NCBI RefSeq assembly: GCF_016907475.1 | Contig: NZ_JAFBCA010000001.1 | Location: forward strand, 3,410,001 to 3,474,000 | Direction of reading: 5' to 3' | Source of the DNA: Nocardioides cavernae | GTDB taxonomy: Bacteria > Actinomycetota > Actinomycetes > Propionibacteriales > Nocardioidaceae | Length of the DNA stretch: 64,000 nt | The notes under the pieces: model-generated | Database searches by the model: none | Told to the model about the DNA's origin: nothing | What the model saw: only the letters and a program-made list of their open reading frames with translations | Translations under genes and position numbers: made by a program | Shown: positions 18,424 through 27,428 of the stretch, in pieces | Layout of the letters: every line of letters starts with the position of its first letter | Numbering within the stretch: position 1 is the stretch's first letter

Positions 18424-21400
18424 GTGCTTGTGACGGTGACCGAGACGCAGACCCACCCGGCACCGGCGACGACGTCCGCGACCGACGGACTGCCGCCGGG
18501 TCGGGTGCCTGTCGACTGGCGCCGGGTCCGCCGTCCGCTGACCTACCTCTGCTTCTCGATGTCCCTGCTCGGCGCGGTCGCGGCGTCCCTCGGCTCGATG
18601 GTCGCCGGGCGCCTCGCCGTCGGCCCGACCAGCACGCTGCTGACCCTCCTGGCGCTGTGCGTCGTGGGCGGGGCGGTGATCGACACGGTCGCCAAGACCA
18701 TCTGGGCCACCATCTGCGACCGCGCCGAGGGGCAGCTGCGTGCCGACCTGCTCGACGCGGCGATGGCGCAGCCGCTGTCCGAGCTCTCCGAACAGGCGGT
18801 CGGCGAGGTCCTCGACCGCATCGACGACGACACCTGGGAGGTCGGCCAGCTGATGCGCTGGGGCGTGTGGCAGGCCGCGCGCACCTTCCTGGCCTCCGGC
18901 CCGCTGTGGGTGGTCGCGTCCCTCACCTGGTGGCCGGCGGCCTTCCTGTTCCCGGTGACCGCGGTCGTCACCTACCTCTCGATCCGCCACCTGCTCCCCC
19001 AGATCGCCCAGCGCAAGGTCGTCGAGGAGGCAGCCTGGACCGACCATGCCGCCTCCACCGAGGAAGGCGTCGCCGCCCGCGACGACGTACGCACCTCACT
19101 GGGCCAGGCCCACGTGCTGCGCCGCAACGCCTACCTCGCGTCGGTCATCCACCAGACCCTCGACGCGGTCCTCGCGGTCGAGGTGCGCGTCACCCGGCGC
19201 AGCGGCGGGCTGCTCCACGGCGCCCTCGCCGCGGTCGGCGTCGTCGGCGTCGCGCTGGTCCTGTCCGGCGACCTGTCGACGGCGCGGCTGGTCACGCTGT
19301 TCCTCGTCACGACGATGTTCGTCGGGGGCGTCGACATGCTCGCCCGCCACCTGCCCGACCTCCAGGAGGGCTTCGGCGCCGTGCTCCGGCTGCGCGCCAT
19401 GATGGCCTCGTCCGTCGAGCCCCAGGGCGGCCTCCCCGTGCCCGACGGCCCGCTCGACGTGGAGTTCCGGCACCTGGAGTTCCGCTACGGCACGGGCACG
19501 TTCGCGCTCCGCGACGTCGACCTCCTGCTCACCGCGGGCCACACCTGCGCGCTCGTCGGTCGCACCGGGTCGGGCAAGTCCACCCTCGCCTCCCTGCTGT
19601 CCCGTGCCGTCGAGCCGCCGCGCGGCATGGTGTTCCTCGGCGGGGTCGACGTCCTCGACCTCGACCTGCAGCAGCTGCGCTCCGCCGTCGGCGTGGTGAC
19701 CCAGCGCACCGAGGTCCTCGCCGGCACCCTCGCCGACAACATCACCCTCTTCGACGACGTCCCCCGCTCGGTCGTCGAGGCGGCGGTGGCCGAGCTCGGC
19801 CTGACCGAGTGGGTCGCCGGGCTGCCCGACGGCCTCGACACCGTCCTCGGCCCCGGCGGCACCAGCCTGTCCGCCGGGGAGGAGCAGCTCGTCGCCTTCG
19901 CCCGGCTCCTGGTGCGCGATGTCAGCGTCGTCGTCCTCGACGAGGCCACGGCCCGCATGGACCCGGTCACCGAGGCCCGCGTCGTACGCGCCGCCGACCG
20001 GCTGATCTCGGGACGCACCGGCATCCTCGTCGCCCACCGGCTCTCCACCACCGAGCGAGCCGAGCAGGTCGCCGTCCTCGAGTCCGGTCGCGTGGTCCAG
20101 CAGGGCCCGCGGGCCCGCCTCGCCGCCGAGGACGGCCGGTTCCGCGACCTCCTCGACGCCGCCGCGCACGAGGCGGTCGTCGAGGAGCACCACCACGACG
20201 ACTCCACCATCGGGTCGGTGCGCCGCAGCACCACTCCCCCGGCGCCGCCCGAGCTCGCCCCGACGCCGAGCCTGGCCCGCCAGGTGCTCCACACGATCAG
20301 CATGCAGCCGCAGTGGGGCCTGCTCGGAGCGTTCCTGTTCCTCGTCTCCTCGCTGACCGGTGCGTTCGGTGCGGTCACCGGATGGGTATGGGGCCACATC
20401 GTCACCGACCTGCAGGCGGGTGAGCGCCCCGGGCTCCTGGTCGTCGCCCTCGTCGCCTCCCTCCTCGTCGGCCCGCTCCTCCTCGCCCAGGCGTTCCGCA
20501 CCTATCCGCACTGGTGGGTGGAGGTACGCCTCCGCGTGCGCGCCGCGGTGCTCCACGGGCAGACGTCCCAGCGCCGACTGCTGCGCACGCCGCCCGGTGA
20601 GGTCGTCGCCCGCACGATGGACGCCGACCGGCTCGCGCGCTACACCGACCGCTGGGTCGACTTCGTCAACGGACTGGTCATCGCGGTGGTGACCGCCCTG
20701 ATCGCCCGCACCTGGCTGGCCGGCGCGGTCCTGCTGGCCGTCATGGTCGCGTCCGCCCTCGCCTCGACCCTGGGCCGCCGCGTCGCCGGACGCTCGGCTG
20801 CGGCCGCATCGACCGCACGCGCGAGGTTCGGGCAGTCGCTCGTGTCGGCGCTGGAGTCGGTGCGCACCGTCAAGCTCGCCGCGGCCACGCCGCAGGTCCA
20901 CCAGCACCTGCGCGACGTCGACGGTGGCCGCGTGGACGCCGCCGTGCGCGAGCACCGCGTGCAGGCGCTGCTCGAGGGCGTGCCGGTCGTCATGGTCCAG
21001 TGCGGCGTCGTCGCGGCGTGGGCCGGGCTGCTCACCGGCCGGTGGGAGCTCGCGACCGCGCTGCTCGTCGCCAACGCCGTCAGCGGGTTCGACTGGTTCG
21101 GTCGGGTCGCCGGCACGGTCGTGACCGAGGCGCCCGGCACCCGGGCGTGGATGAACGCCACCAGCGAGCTCGCCGGAGGCGGCGACCTGATGGACCTGCC
21201 CCCCGGCGTCGACCTCGTCCGCGGCACCGGGCCGGAGCCCTCCACGCCCCACCGCGACCCGCTGCGCATCCTCACGATCCGCGACCTCGCCGCGGTGCAC
21301 GACGACGGCACGGTCGGCGTGCAGGACGTCGACCTCGACGTGCGGGCCGGCGAGCTCGTCCTGCTGCTCGGCCAGGTCGGGTCGGGCAAGTCCAGCCTGC

Positions 21401-21945
21401 TCAGCGCGCTCGCCGGCCTCGTCGGGAGCACGGGCGAGATCCGCTGGAACGACCGCCTCGTCGACGACCCGCAGACCACGCTCCGGCCCGGTCGGGTCGC
21501 CCACGTGGCGCAGGTGCCGCGAGTGCTGTCCGGCACGTTCACCGGCAACGTCGCCCTCGACCACGCCGACCGCTCGGTGGTGCCCGCGCTCGAGGCGGCC
21601 CGCATGGGACGCGACGTCTCGGAGGCCGGTGGCGCCGATGCCGTCGTCGGCCACCGCGGCGTACGCCTCTCCGGTGGGCAGGTGCAGCGCCTCGCGCTGG
21701 CCCGGGCGCTGGCGACGGACGCCGACGTGCTGCTGGCCGACGACGTGTCGTCCGCGCTCGACGCCGCCACCGAGATCGAGCTGTGGCAGGCGTTGCGGGC
21801 TCGCGGCACGGCCGTCATCGGCGCCACGAGCAAGGCTGCGGCACTCGCGCAGGCCGACCGGGTCGTGGTGCTCGACTCCGGTCGCGTGGTCGACGACGGA
21901 CCGTGGCACGAGCTGTCGTCGCGGTGGGCCCACCTGGCCGGCTGA
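18424..21945 (+). CDS. Fused ABC transporter with two permease-ATPase halves
   Basis: About 1173 residues in the order TM domain, ATPase, TM domain, ATPase. The first ATPase has GRTGSGKST, signature LSAGEEQL and VVLDEATARMD; the second has GQVGSGKSS, signature LSGGQVQRLALARAL and LLADDVSSALD. Each half has several hydrophobic helices. The layout is that of a type IV exporter of lipids, peptides or drugs, with no clue to substrate. The second half carries Asp instead of the catalytic Glu, so the two ATP sites are not equivalent. The exact start (GTG 18424, 18430 or 18436) is uncertain. Confidence 0.88.
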   Translation: MLVTVTETQTHPAPATTSATDGLPPGRVPVDWRRVRRPLTYLCFSMSLLGAVAASLGSMVAGRLAVGPTSTLLTLLALCVVGGAVIDTVAKTIWATICDRAEGQLRADLLDAAMAQPLSELSEQAVGEVLDRIDDDTWEVGQLMRWGVWQAARTFLASGPLWVVASLTWWPAAFLFPVTAVVTYLSIRHLLPQIAQRKVVEEAAWTDHAASTEEGVAARDDVRTSLGQAHVLRRNAYLASVIHQTLDAVLAVEVRVTRRSGGLLHGALAAVGVVGVALVLSGDLSTARLVTLFLVTTMFVGGVDMLARHLPDLQEGFGAVLRLRAMMASSVEPQGGLPVPDGPLDVEFRHLEFRYGTGTFALRDVDLLLTAGHTCALVGRTGSGKSTLASLLSRAVEPPRGMVFLGGVDVLDLDLQQLRSAVGVVTQRTEVLAGTLADNITLFDDVPRSVVEAAVAELGLTEWVAGLPDGLDTVLGPGGTSLSAGEEQLVAFARLLVRDVSVVVLDEATARMDPVTEARVVRAADRLISGRTGILVAHRLSTTERAEQVAVLESGRVVQQGPRARLAAEDGRFRDLLDAAAHEAVVEEHHHDDSTIGSVRRSTTPPAPPELAPTPSLARQVLHTISMQPQWGLLGAFLFLVSSLTGAFGAVTGWVWGHIVTDLQAGERPGLLVVALVASLLVGPLLLAQAFRTYPHWWVEVRLRVRAAVLHGQTSQRRLLRTPPGEVVARTMDADRLARYTDRWVDFVNGLVIAVVTALIARTWLAGAVLLAVMVASALASTLGRRVAGRSAAAASTARARFGQSLVSALESVRTVKLAAATPQVHQHLRDVDGGRVDAAVREHRVQALLEGVPVVMVQCGVVAAWAGLLTGRWELATALLVANAVSGFDWFGRVAGTVVTEAPGTRAWMNATSELAGGGDLMDLPPGVDLVRGTGPEPSTPHRDPLRILTIRDLAAVHDDGTVGVQDVDLDVRAGELVLLLGQVGSGKSSLLSALAGLVGSTGEIRWNDRLVDDPQTTLRPGRVAHVAQVPRVLSGTFTGNVALDHADRSVVPALEAARMGRDVSEAGGADAVVGHRGVRLSGGQVQRLALARALATDADVLLADDVSSALDAATEIELWQALRARGTAVIGATSKAAALAQADRVVVLDSGRVVDDGPWHELSSRWAHLAG

Positions 21946-21985
21946 ACCATCCGCAGCCGCTTTGGCCGCATGGTTGGGTGGGGAC

Positions 21986-22876
21986 ATGCGCGTCGTCATC
22001 GCTGGTGCCTCGGGCTTTCTCGGGACCCACCTGTCCGACCACCTGCGGGTGCACGGGCACGAGGTGACGGCCCTCGTCCGGGGCGAGCCCGGCTCGGCCC
22101 ACGAGTCCCGGTGGGACCCGGCCGCCGGCAGCATCGACGCTGCGGTGATCGAGTCCGCCGACGCGGTGGTCAACCTCGCCGGCGCGCCCATCGCCGGCAA
22201 CCCGCACTCGAGGAAGTGGGCCCGGGAGGTGCTCGAGTCGCGAGTCTCGACCACCCGCCTGCTCGCCGAGACGATCGCCGAGACCGCGCGCCCGGCTGCC
22301 TTCCTCGCCGGCAACGGCATCGCCTGGTACGGCGACCACGGCACGTCGCCGGTCACCGAGGACACGCCCAGCACCGGCGACGCGTTCCTCACCAACGTCT
22401 CCCACGAGTGGTCCGAGGCGGCCGACCCGGCCCGCAAGGCGGGCGCTCGTGTGTGCGAGCTGCGGACCTCCCCGGTCATGGACCGCACCTCGCCGCCGCT
22501 GAAGCAGCTGCGCCTGCTCTTCCAGGCCGGCGGCGGCGCCCGCCTCGGGTCGGGCGAGCAGTTCATGCCGATGATCTCGCTGCGCGACTGGGTCGGCGCG
22601 GTGAGCTACCTCATCGAGTCGCGCGACGTCTCCGGCGCCTTCAACCTCTGCTGCCCGCACACGCCGACCAACGCCGAGTTCACCAAGGCTCTGGCGGCCG
22701 CGCTGCGCCGCAAGGCCTTCCTCGCCGTCCCGGCGCCGCTGATGAAGCTGGCCGCCGGCGACCTCGCACCCGAGGTGCTCGGCTCGGTCAACGCCCGGCC
22801 GGCAGCACTCGAGCGGGCCGGCTACGACTTCGAGGACGAGGACGTGCGCGAGGTGCTGACCGCCGCGCTGTCCTGA
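21986..22876 (+). CDS. TIGR01777-family NAD-dependent epimerase/dehydratase
   Basis: A 296-residue extended short-chain dehydrogenase-like protein. The Rossmann motif is MRVVIAGASGFLGTHL; later landmarks are VVNLAGAPIAG, KWAREVLESRVSTTRLL, GNGIAWYGDHG (active-site Tyr region) and a C-terminal DUF1731-like part, AEFTKALAAALRRKAFLAVP. This family sits between sucB and lipB in other actinobacteria, as here. The substrate is unknown. Confidence 0.9.
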   Translation: MRVVIAGASGFLGTHLSDHLRVHGHEVTALVRGEPGSAHESRWDPAAGSIDAAVIESADAVVNLAGAPIAGNPHSRKWAREVLESRVSTTRLLAETIAETARPAAFLAGNGIAWYGDHGTSPVTEDTPSTGDAFLTNVSHEWSEAADPARKAGARVCELRTSPVMDRTSPPLKQLRLLFQAGGGARLGSGEQFMPMISLRDWVGAVSYLIESRDVSGAFNLCCPHTPTNAEFTKALAAALRRKAFLAVPAPLMKLAAGDLAPEVLGSVNARPAALERAGYDFEDEDVREVLTAALS

Positions 22877-23436
22877 TCGCGCACCTCAGCCACCACCCAC
22901 CTCGCACCCTCGCGGACCAGCGCCACCCGTCGCGTGGACGGTCGTTCGACCGGCAGCGAGACGGACGCGCCGGACCCGACGGCCTCCGCACCGACGACAC
23001 GGTCCGTGACCACCAGCTCCAGCCGGCCCGGTGACCGGGCGGCCACCCGCAGGGCCAGCACCTGCGTCACCATCCCCTCCACGCGCAGCCCGCGCCGGCC
23101 GTAGTCCCGCAGCAGCCGGACATCGGCCGCCCCCGCTCCGGACCCGTCGGCGTACAACCTCCCGAGAGCGCGTGCGTCGCCCTCGGCCCAGGCGGCGGAC
23201 CGCCGCTCGTCCCAGGCCGCCAGCACCGCGGCCGGCCCGGACCGCTCGGCCTGCGGCGCGGACGGGGACGACGCCGGGCTCGCCAGGCGCGGGCGTGGCG
23301 CCGGGTCGGGGCGCGCCACGACGACCACGAGCGTCGCCACCACCAGCGCGCAGGCGACGGCGGTGAGCGCGGGGAGCAGTCGTCGCGGGTCCACCCCGCC
23401 ACCCTCGCCGATCCCGCGGTCGGCTGCAGGCGTCAT
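22822..23436 (-). CDS. Hypothetical exported or membrane-anchored protein
   Basis: About 204 residues. A hydrophobic helix (LLPALTAVACALVVATLVVVV) near residues 19-39 acts as signal anchor, followed by a Pro/Ser-rich linker. A folded domain comes next (AWDERRSAAWAEGDARALGRLY and RDYGRRGLRVEGM), reminiscent of NTF2-like secreted domains. The 3' end overlaps the convergent epimerase by 55 bp. The function is not recognised. Confidence 0.65.
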   Translation of the reverse strand: MTPAADRGIGEGGGVDPRRLLPALTAVACALVVATLVVVVARPDPAPRPRLASPASSPSAPQAERSGPAAVLAAWDERRSAAWAEGDARALGRLYADGSGAGAADVRLLRDYGRRGLRVEGMVTQVLALRVAARSPGRLELVVTDRVVGAEAVGSGASVSLPVERPSTRRVALVREGARWVVAEVRDQDSAAVSTSRTSSSSKS

Positions 23437-23570
23437 CCACAGGCGTTCGCCCGTCCCCGCTCGGACATGTCTGAGGACGCCGTGGACGGAACCGAGGGCC
23501 TGGGCCGACCGTTGCGTCCTCAGATGTCCCCGCGGCGGGACGGACGGCCCAGCGGCGTACGCTCGGGGCC

Positions 23571-24323
23571 ATGTCGTCGGACCAGATCGCCACGCACGCG
23601 CTCGCCTTCGAGGTCGCCGGTCTCGGCGACGACGCCGTCGACTACCTGGCCGCCTGGGACCTCCAGCGCCGGGTGCACGAGGAGGTCGTCGCGGGCTCGC
23701 GGCCCGACACCGTGCTGCTGCTCGAGCACCCGCCCGTGTTCACCGCCGGCAAGCGCACCGACCCCCACGAGCGGCCGCTCGACCCGGGCGGCGCGGCGGT
23801 GATCGACGTCGACCGCGGCGGGAAGATCACCTTCCACGGCCCCGGCCAGCTCGTCGGCTACCCGATCGTCCAGCTGCCCGACCACGTCAAGGTCGTCGAC
23901 TACGTGCGCCGGGTCGAGGAGGCGCTCATCGCGGTCTGCACCGACCTGGGCGTCACCACCGCCCGCATCCCGGGCCGTAGCGGCGTGTGGCTGCGCGAGG
24001 ACGAGCGCGGCCCCGAGCGCAAGATCGCCGCCATCGGGATCCGGGTCAGCCGGGGCGTCACGATGCACGGCTTCGCCCTCAACTGCGACGTCGACCTGGG
24101 CTGGTACGACCGCTTCGTCCCGTGCGGCATCGCCGACGCCGGCGTCACCTCGCTCTCGCAGGAGCTCGGTCGCGACGTCACGATCGACGACGTGCTGCCG
24201 AGCGTGCGCCGGCACCTGGCGACGTACCTCGCCTGGCAGCCCTATGACGCCACCCCCGACTACGACGCCCGTCCCGAGCCGGGCCACGGCTCCCGCATCG
24301 AGCTGGTGCGCCCGGGCGCGTGA
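23571..24323 (+). CDS. lipB: Octanoyl-[acyl carrier protein] protein transferase
   Basis: A 250-residue lipoate-biosynthesis enzyme moving octanoyl groups from ACP to lipoyl domains of E2 and GcvH. Signature parts are [18 protein letters not shown], the catalytic Lys in [18 protein letters not shown], and the catalytic Cys in [13 protein letters not shown]. It acts just before lipA, 1.4 kb downstream, and its target sucB lies upstream in the same block. Confidence 0.95.
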   Translation: MSSDQIATHALAFEVAGLGDDAVDYLAAWDLQRRVHEEVVAGSRPDTVLLLEHPPVFTAGKRTDPHERPLDPGGAAVIDVDRGGKITFHGPGQLVGYPIVQLPDHVKVVDYVRRVEEALIAVCTDLGVTTARIPGRSGVWLREDERGPERKIAAIGIRVSRGVTMHGFALNCDVDLGWYDRFVPCGIADAGVTSLSQELGRDVTIDDVLPSVRRHLATYLAWQPYDATPDYDARPEPGHGSRIELVRPGA

Positions 24324-24341
24324 CCCGCGCGGACCGGTGCG

Positions 24342-24980
24342 TCAGTCGCGCCGGTCCTCACCGAACCGCTCGTGCGAGTGGTGCTCCTCGGCGAGCCGCC
24401 GCAGCGTGGTGAGCACGGTCGCGAAGACGACCTGCCCGACGATCATCTCCTCGAGCAGGCCGACGCGGTCCTTGCGGTCGTCGAGGTTGGCGATCTCGTG
24501 GCGTGCGAGCTGGTCGGCCATCGCGACGTAGGGCGCGATCTCGGCGGGGTCGCGGGGGTGGGTGTCGAAGCACGCCACCAGCTCCAGCGTCGCCGCCAGG
24601 TTGTCGCGGTCGACGGAGTCCTTGCGCACGCAGTCCCAGCCCGCCTGGGCGATGATCGCGTCGGCGATCTCCCGCGCCTGCCCTCGCGACGGGTCGGCGG
24701 ACGCCGGAGGCGGGGTGGGTGCGAGTGCGTCGGCGGCCACCGCGAAGAGGTCGTGCACGGTCCCCCGCGTCTCCGAAGCAGCGACGAGACGCCGCAGGCC
24801 CTCGACCGGCACGTCGCCCACGTCGCGCAGGATCCGCAGCAGCTCGAGGCGTCGTACGTGCTGCTCGGCGTAGTCGGTGAGCCGCGGCGTCCGCTTGTCG
24901 CCCTCGGGGAGGAGCCCCTCCCGGAGGTAGTACTTGATCGTCGGCACCGGCACGCCGGTCCGCTCCGAGAGCTCGGACAT
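24342..24980 (-). CDS. MerR-family transcriptional regulator
   Basis: About 212 residues. The N-terminal MerR winged helix is [20 protein letters not shown], then [19 protein letters not shown]. The C-terminal roughly 130 residues form an unassigned helical sensor domain without an obvious Cys metal site (CVRKD and ACFDTH hold single cysteines). It is divergent from the DUF4188 gene, and a palindrome lies between them, so it probably controls that gene and itself. Confidence 0.87.
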   Translation of the reverse strand: MSELSERTGVPVPTIKYYLREGLLPEGDKRTPRLTDYAEQHVRRLELLRILRDVGDVPVEGLRRLVAASETRGTVHDLFAVAADALAPTPPPASADPSRGQAREIADAIIAQAGWDCVRKDSVDRDNLAATLELVACFDTHPRDPAEIAPYVAMADQLARHEIANLDDRKDRVGLLEEMIVGQVVFATVLTTLRRLAEEHHSHERFGEDRRD

Positions 24981-25012
24981 CCGCACGCTCGTCCCCCTTG
25001 ACCTACTTCATA

Positions 25013-25048
25013 GATAGTGCCACTGTCGTACAAGACAGTACCACTATC
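25013..25048. promoter_or_regulatory. Probable operator between MerR regulator and DUF4188 gene
   Basis: A 36-bp dyad: GATAGTGCCACTGTC (25013-25027) and GACAGTACCACTATC (25034-25048) are reverse complements at 13 of 15 positions around a 6-bp centre. It lies between the divergent starts, 13 bp before the DUF4188 gene. This is the position expected for a MerR operator. Confidence 0.65.
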
Positions 25049-25061
25049 CAAGGAGGCCGCC

Positions 25062-25631
25062 ATGGCCGGCTCCACCACCCGGCGTGTCCCCCGCGCCTAT
25101 GCCCCGGCGCCCGGACGCGCCCCAGCAGGAGTGCGCGGCGGTCAGTACGTCGCCGACCCGCAGGTCGACGACGTCGTCGTCTTCGTCATCGGCATGCGCA
25201 TCAACCGACTGCGCCGGGTACGCACCTGGTGGCCCGTGTTCGTCGGCATGCCGCGGATGCTCCGCGAGCTGGCGGGCAGCGACCGCGGGCTGCTCGGCGC
25301 GCACTCGTTGGTCGGCGGACGCACGCTCGTCACCATCCAGTACTGGCGCAGCGCCGAGGAGCTCGGCGCCTTCGCCCGCGACGTCTCCCTGTCGCACGCG
25401 CCCGCGTGGCGCGCGTTCAACCAGGACGTGGCCGCGACGGGGGACGTCGGGATCTTCCACGAGACCTACGTCGTCCCGGCCGACCGCGTCGAGTCCGTCT
25501 ACGGCAACATGACGGAGTTCGGCCTGGCCGCCGCGTTCGGCTCCGTCGAGCGCGGCCGCGGGAAGGGTCGTACGACGGCGCACGAGCGGCTCGAGTCCAC
25601 CGAGCCCGACTACGTCGACGCCTCGACCTGA
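25062..25631 (+). CDS. DUF4188-like (monooxygenase-fold) protein
   Basis: About 189 residues from an ATG preceded by AAGGAGG. The core ([72 protein letters not shown]) reads as a dimeric alpha-beta barrel of the DUF4188/phenylacetaldoxime dehydratase-like group. Enzymatic activity is unproven. It is probably regulated by the divergent MerR protein. Confidence 0.75.
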   Translation: MAGSTTRRVPRAYAPAPGRAPAGVRGGQYVADPQVDDVVVFVIGMRINRLRRVRTWWPVFVGMPRMLRELAGSDRGLLGAHSLVGGRTLVTIQYWRSAEELGAFARDVSLSHAPAWRAFNQDVAATGDVGIFHETYVVPADRVESVYGNMTEFGLAAAFGSVERGRGKGRTTAHERLESTEPDYVDAST

Positions 25632-25684
25632 GTGCTCCGGATGCTGATTGGGGACGCTCGGGGCACCGTCGTAGAGTGGCGCGT

Positions 25685-26626
25685 GTGACGACCGCTCCCG
25701 CACCCGAAGGACGCAAGCTTCTCCGACTGGAGATCCGCAACGCGGAGACCCCGATCGAACGCAAGCCGGAGTGGATCAAGACCCGGGCCAAGATGGGGCC
25801 GGAGTACACCTCCCTGCAGAACCTCGTGAAGTCCGAGGGGCTCCACACGGTCTGCCAGTCGGCGGGCTGCCCCAACATCTTCGAGTGCTGGGAGGACAAG
25901 GAAGCCACCTTCCTCATCGGCGGCGACCAGTGCACCCGCCGCTGCGACTTCTGCCAGATCGACACCGGCAAGCCGCAGCCGCTCGACCGCGACGAGCCGC
26001 GCCGCGTCGCGGAGTCGGTGCAGAAGATGCAGCTCAAGTACGCCACCATCACCGGCGTCGCCCGCGACGACCTGCCCGACGGTGGCGCCTGGCTCTACGC
26101 CGAGACCGTCCGGGTGATCCACGAGCTCAACCCCGGCACGGGCGTGGAGAACCTGATCCCCGACTTCAACGGCAAGCCCGACCTCCTCCAGGAGGTCTTC
26201 GAGAGCCGTCCCGAGGTGCTCGCCCACAACGTGGAGACGGTGCCGCGGATCTTCAAGCGGATCCGCCCCGCGTTCCGCTACGACCGCTCGCTCGACGTGA
26301 TCACCCAGGCGCGCGACTTCGGCCTGGTGACCAAGTCCAACCTGATCCTCGGCATGGGCGAAACCCGCGAGGAGGTCAGCCAGGCGCTTCGCGACCTCCA
26401 CGAGGCCGGCTGCGAGCTGATCACCATCACCCAGTACCTCCGCCCCTCCCCCCGGCACCACCCCGTCGAGCGGTGGGTCAAGCCGGAGGAGTTCGTCGAG
26501 CTCAAGGCCGAGGCCGACGAGATCGGCTTCGCCGGAGCGCTCTCGGGTCCGCTGGTCCGCTCGTCCTACCGCGCCGGCCGGCTGTACGGTCAGGCGATGG
26601 ACGCGCGCGCCGCCGCTGCCGTCTGA
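25685..26626 (+). CDS. lipA: Lipoyl synthase
   Basis: A 313-residue radical-SAM enzyme inserting two sulfurs into protein-bound octanoyl chains. Both iron-sulfur clusters are visible: the auxiliary cluster in [13 protein letters not shown] and the radical-SAM cluster in [10 protein letters not shown]. Further motifs are AHNVETVPR and [16 protein letters not shown], and the C-terminal SSYRAG motif is kept. It starts at GTG 25685. It works after lipB on sucB and GcvH. Confidence 0.96.
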   Translation: MTTAPAPEGRKLLRLEIRNAETPIERKPEWIKTRAKMGPEYTSLQNLVKSEGLHTVCQSAGCPNIFECWEDKEATFLIGGDQCTRRCDFCQIDTGKPQPLDRDEPRRVAESVQKMQLKYATITGVARDDLPDGGAWLYAETVRVIHELNPGTGVENLIPDFNGKPDLLQEVFESRPEVLAHNVETVPRIFKRIRPAFRYDRSLDVITQARDFGLVTKSNLILGMGETREEVSQALRDLHEAGCELITITQYLRPSPRHHPVERWVKPEEFVELKAEADEIGFAGALSGPLVRSSYRAGRLYGQAMDARAAAAV

Positions 26627-26698
26627 CCCAGCACCACCCAGCTCCACCCAGCACCAGCACCAGCACCTGTTCAACACCTGACCGGACAAGGCCACCTC

Positions 26699-27406
26699 AT
26701 GTCGACCCCCGCCACCACGCCCAGCTCGCGCCGCGGGCAGATCATGCAGACCTACCAGATGGCCAAGCGGAGCGACCCGCGCATCGGCCTGATCGTGATG
26801 GGCGTCTTCGTGCTCGGCGCCGCCCTCGGCTTCGCGCTCATGTGGGTGCTGCCGGGCGACGGCATGATCGGCTGGATCATGTCGGTCGTCGGTGCGCTCC
26901 TGATCGGTGCACTCTGCGCGCTGCTCGTCTTCGGTCGCCGCGCCCAGAAGGCGGCGTACACCCAGATGGAGGGCCAGCCGGCCGCCGGGGCCGGAGCCCT
27001 GCAGATGCTCCGTCGCGGCTGGAAGGTCGACCCGGTCGTCGGCTTCACCAAGCAGCAGGACGTCGTGCACCGCGTGGTCGGCCCGCCCGGAATCGTGCTG
27101 GTCGGCGAGGGCTCGAGCCCCAGCCGGGTCAAGCAGCTGCTCGCCACGGAGCGCAAGAAGCACGAGCGCGTCGCCTACGGCGTCCCGATCCACGAGGTCG
27201 TCTGCGGCCGCGGCGAGGGCGAGGTCCCGCTGCCCAAGCTGGTCAAGCACGTCCAGAAGCTCGGCCGCAACGTCAAGCCCGCCGAGATGACCGACATCCT
27301 CCAGCGCCTCAAGGCCCTCGACGCCCAGCGCGGCAAGCTGCCGCTCCCCAAGGGCCCGATGCCGACCTCGATGAAGGGCATGCGCTCGCAGCAGCGCGGC
27401 CGCTGA
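26699..27406 (+). CDS. DUF4191 membrane protein
   Basis: A 235-residue protein with two adjacent membrane helices near residues 40-60 and 63-85 (LIVMGVFVLGAALGFALMWV and WIMSVVGALLIGALCALLVF), then a cytoplasmic basic domain with Lys/Gly-rich tail. It follows lipA directly, as in other actinobacteria where DUF4191 lies between lipA and the RDD gene. The function is unknown. The short gap upstream contains CACCAG-type micro-repeats. Confidence 0.85.
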   Translation: MSTPATTPSSRRGQIMQTYQMAKRSDPRIGLIVMGVFVLGAALGFALMWVLPGDGMIGWIMSVVGALLIGALCALLVFGRRAQKAAYTQMEGQPAAGAGALQMLRRGWKVDPVVGFTKQQDVVHRVVGPPGIVLVGEGSSPSRVKQLLATERKKHERVAYGVPIHEVVCGRGEGEVPLPKLVKHVQKLGRNVKPAEMTDILQRLKALDAQRGKLPLPKGPMPTSMKGMRSQQRGR

Positions 27407-27428
27407 CCACGCTGCTGCGACTCGGCCG

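Noticed and set aside
19096..22566. Very long open frame (about 1150 codons) antisense to the ABC exporter and epimerase
   Set aside because: The product is His/Arg/Gly/Asp-rich with no domain, typical of the mirror frame of a high-GC gene; the plus-strand genes have full motifs.
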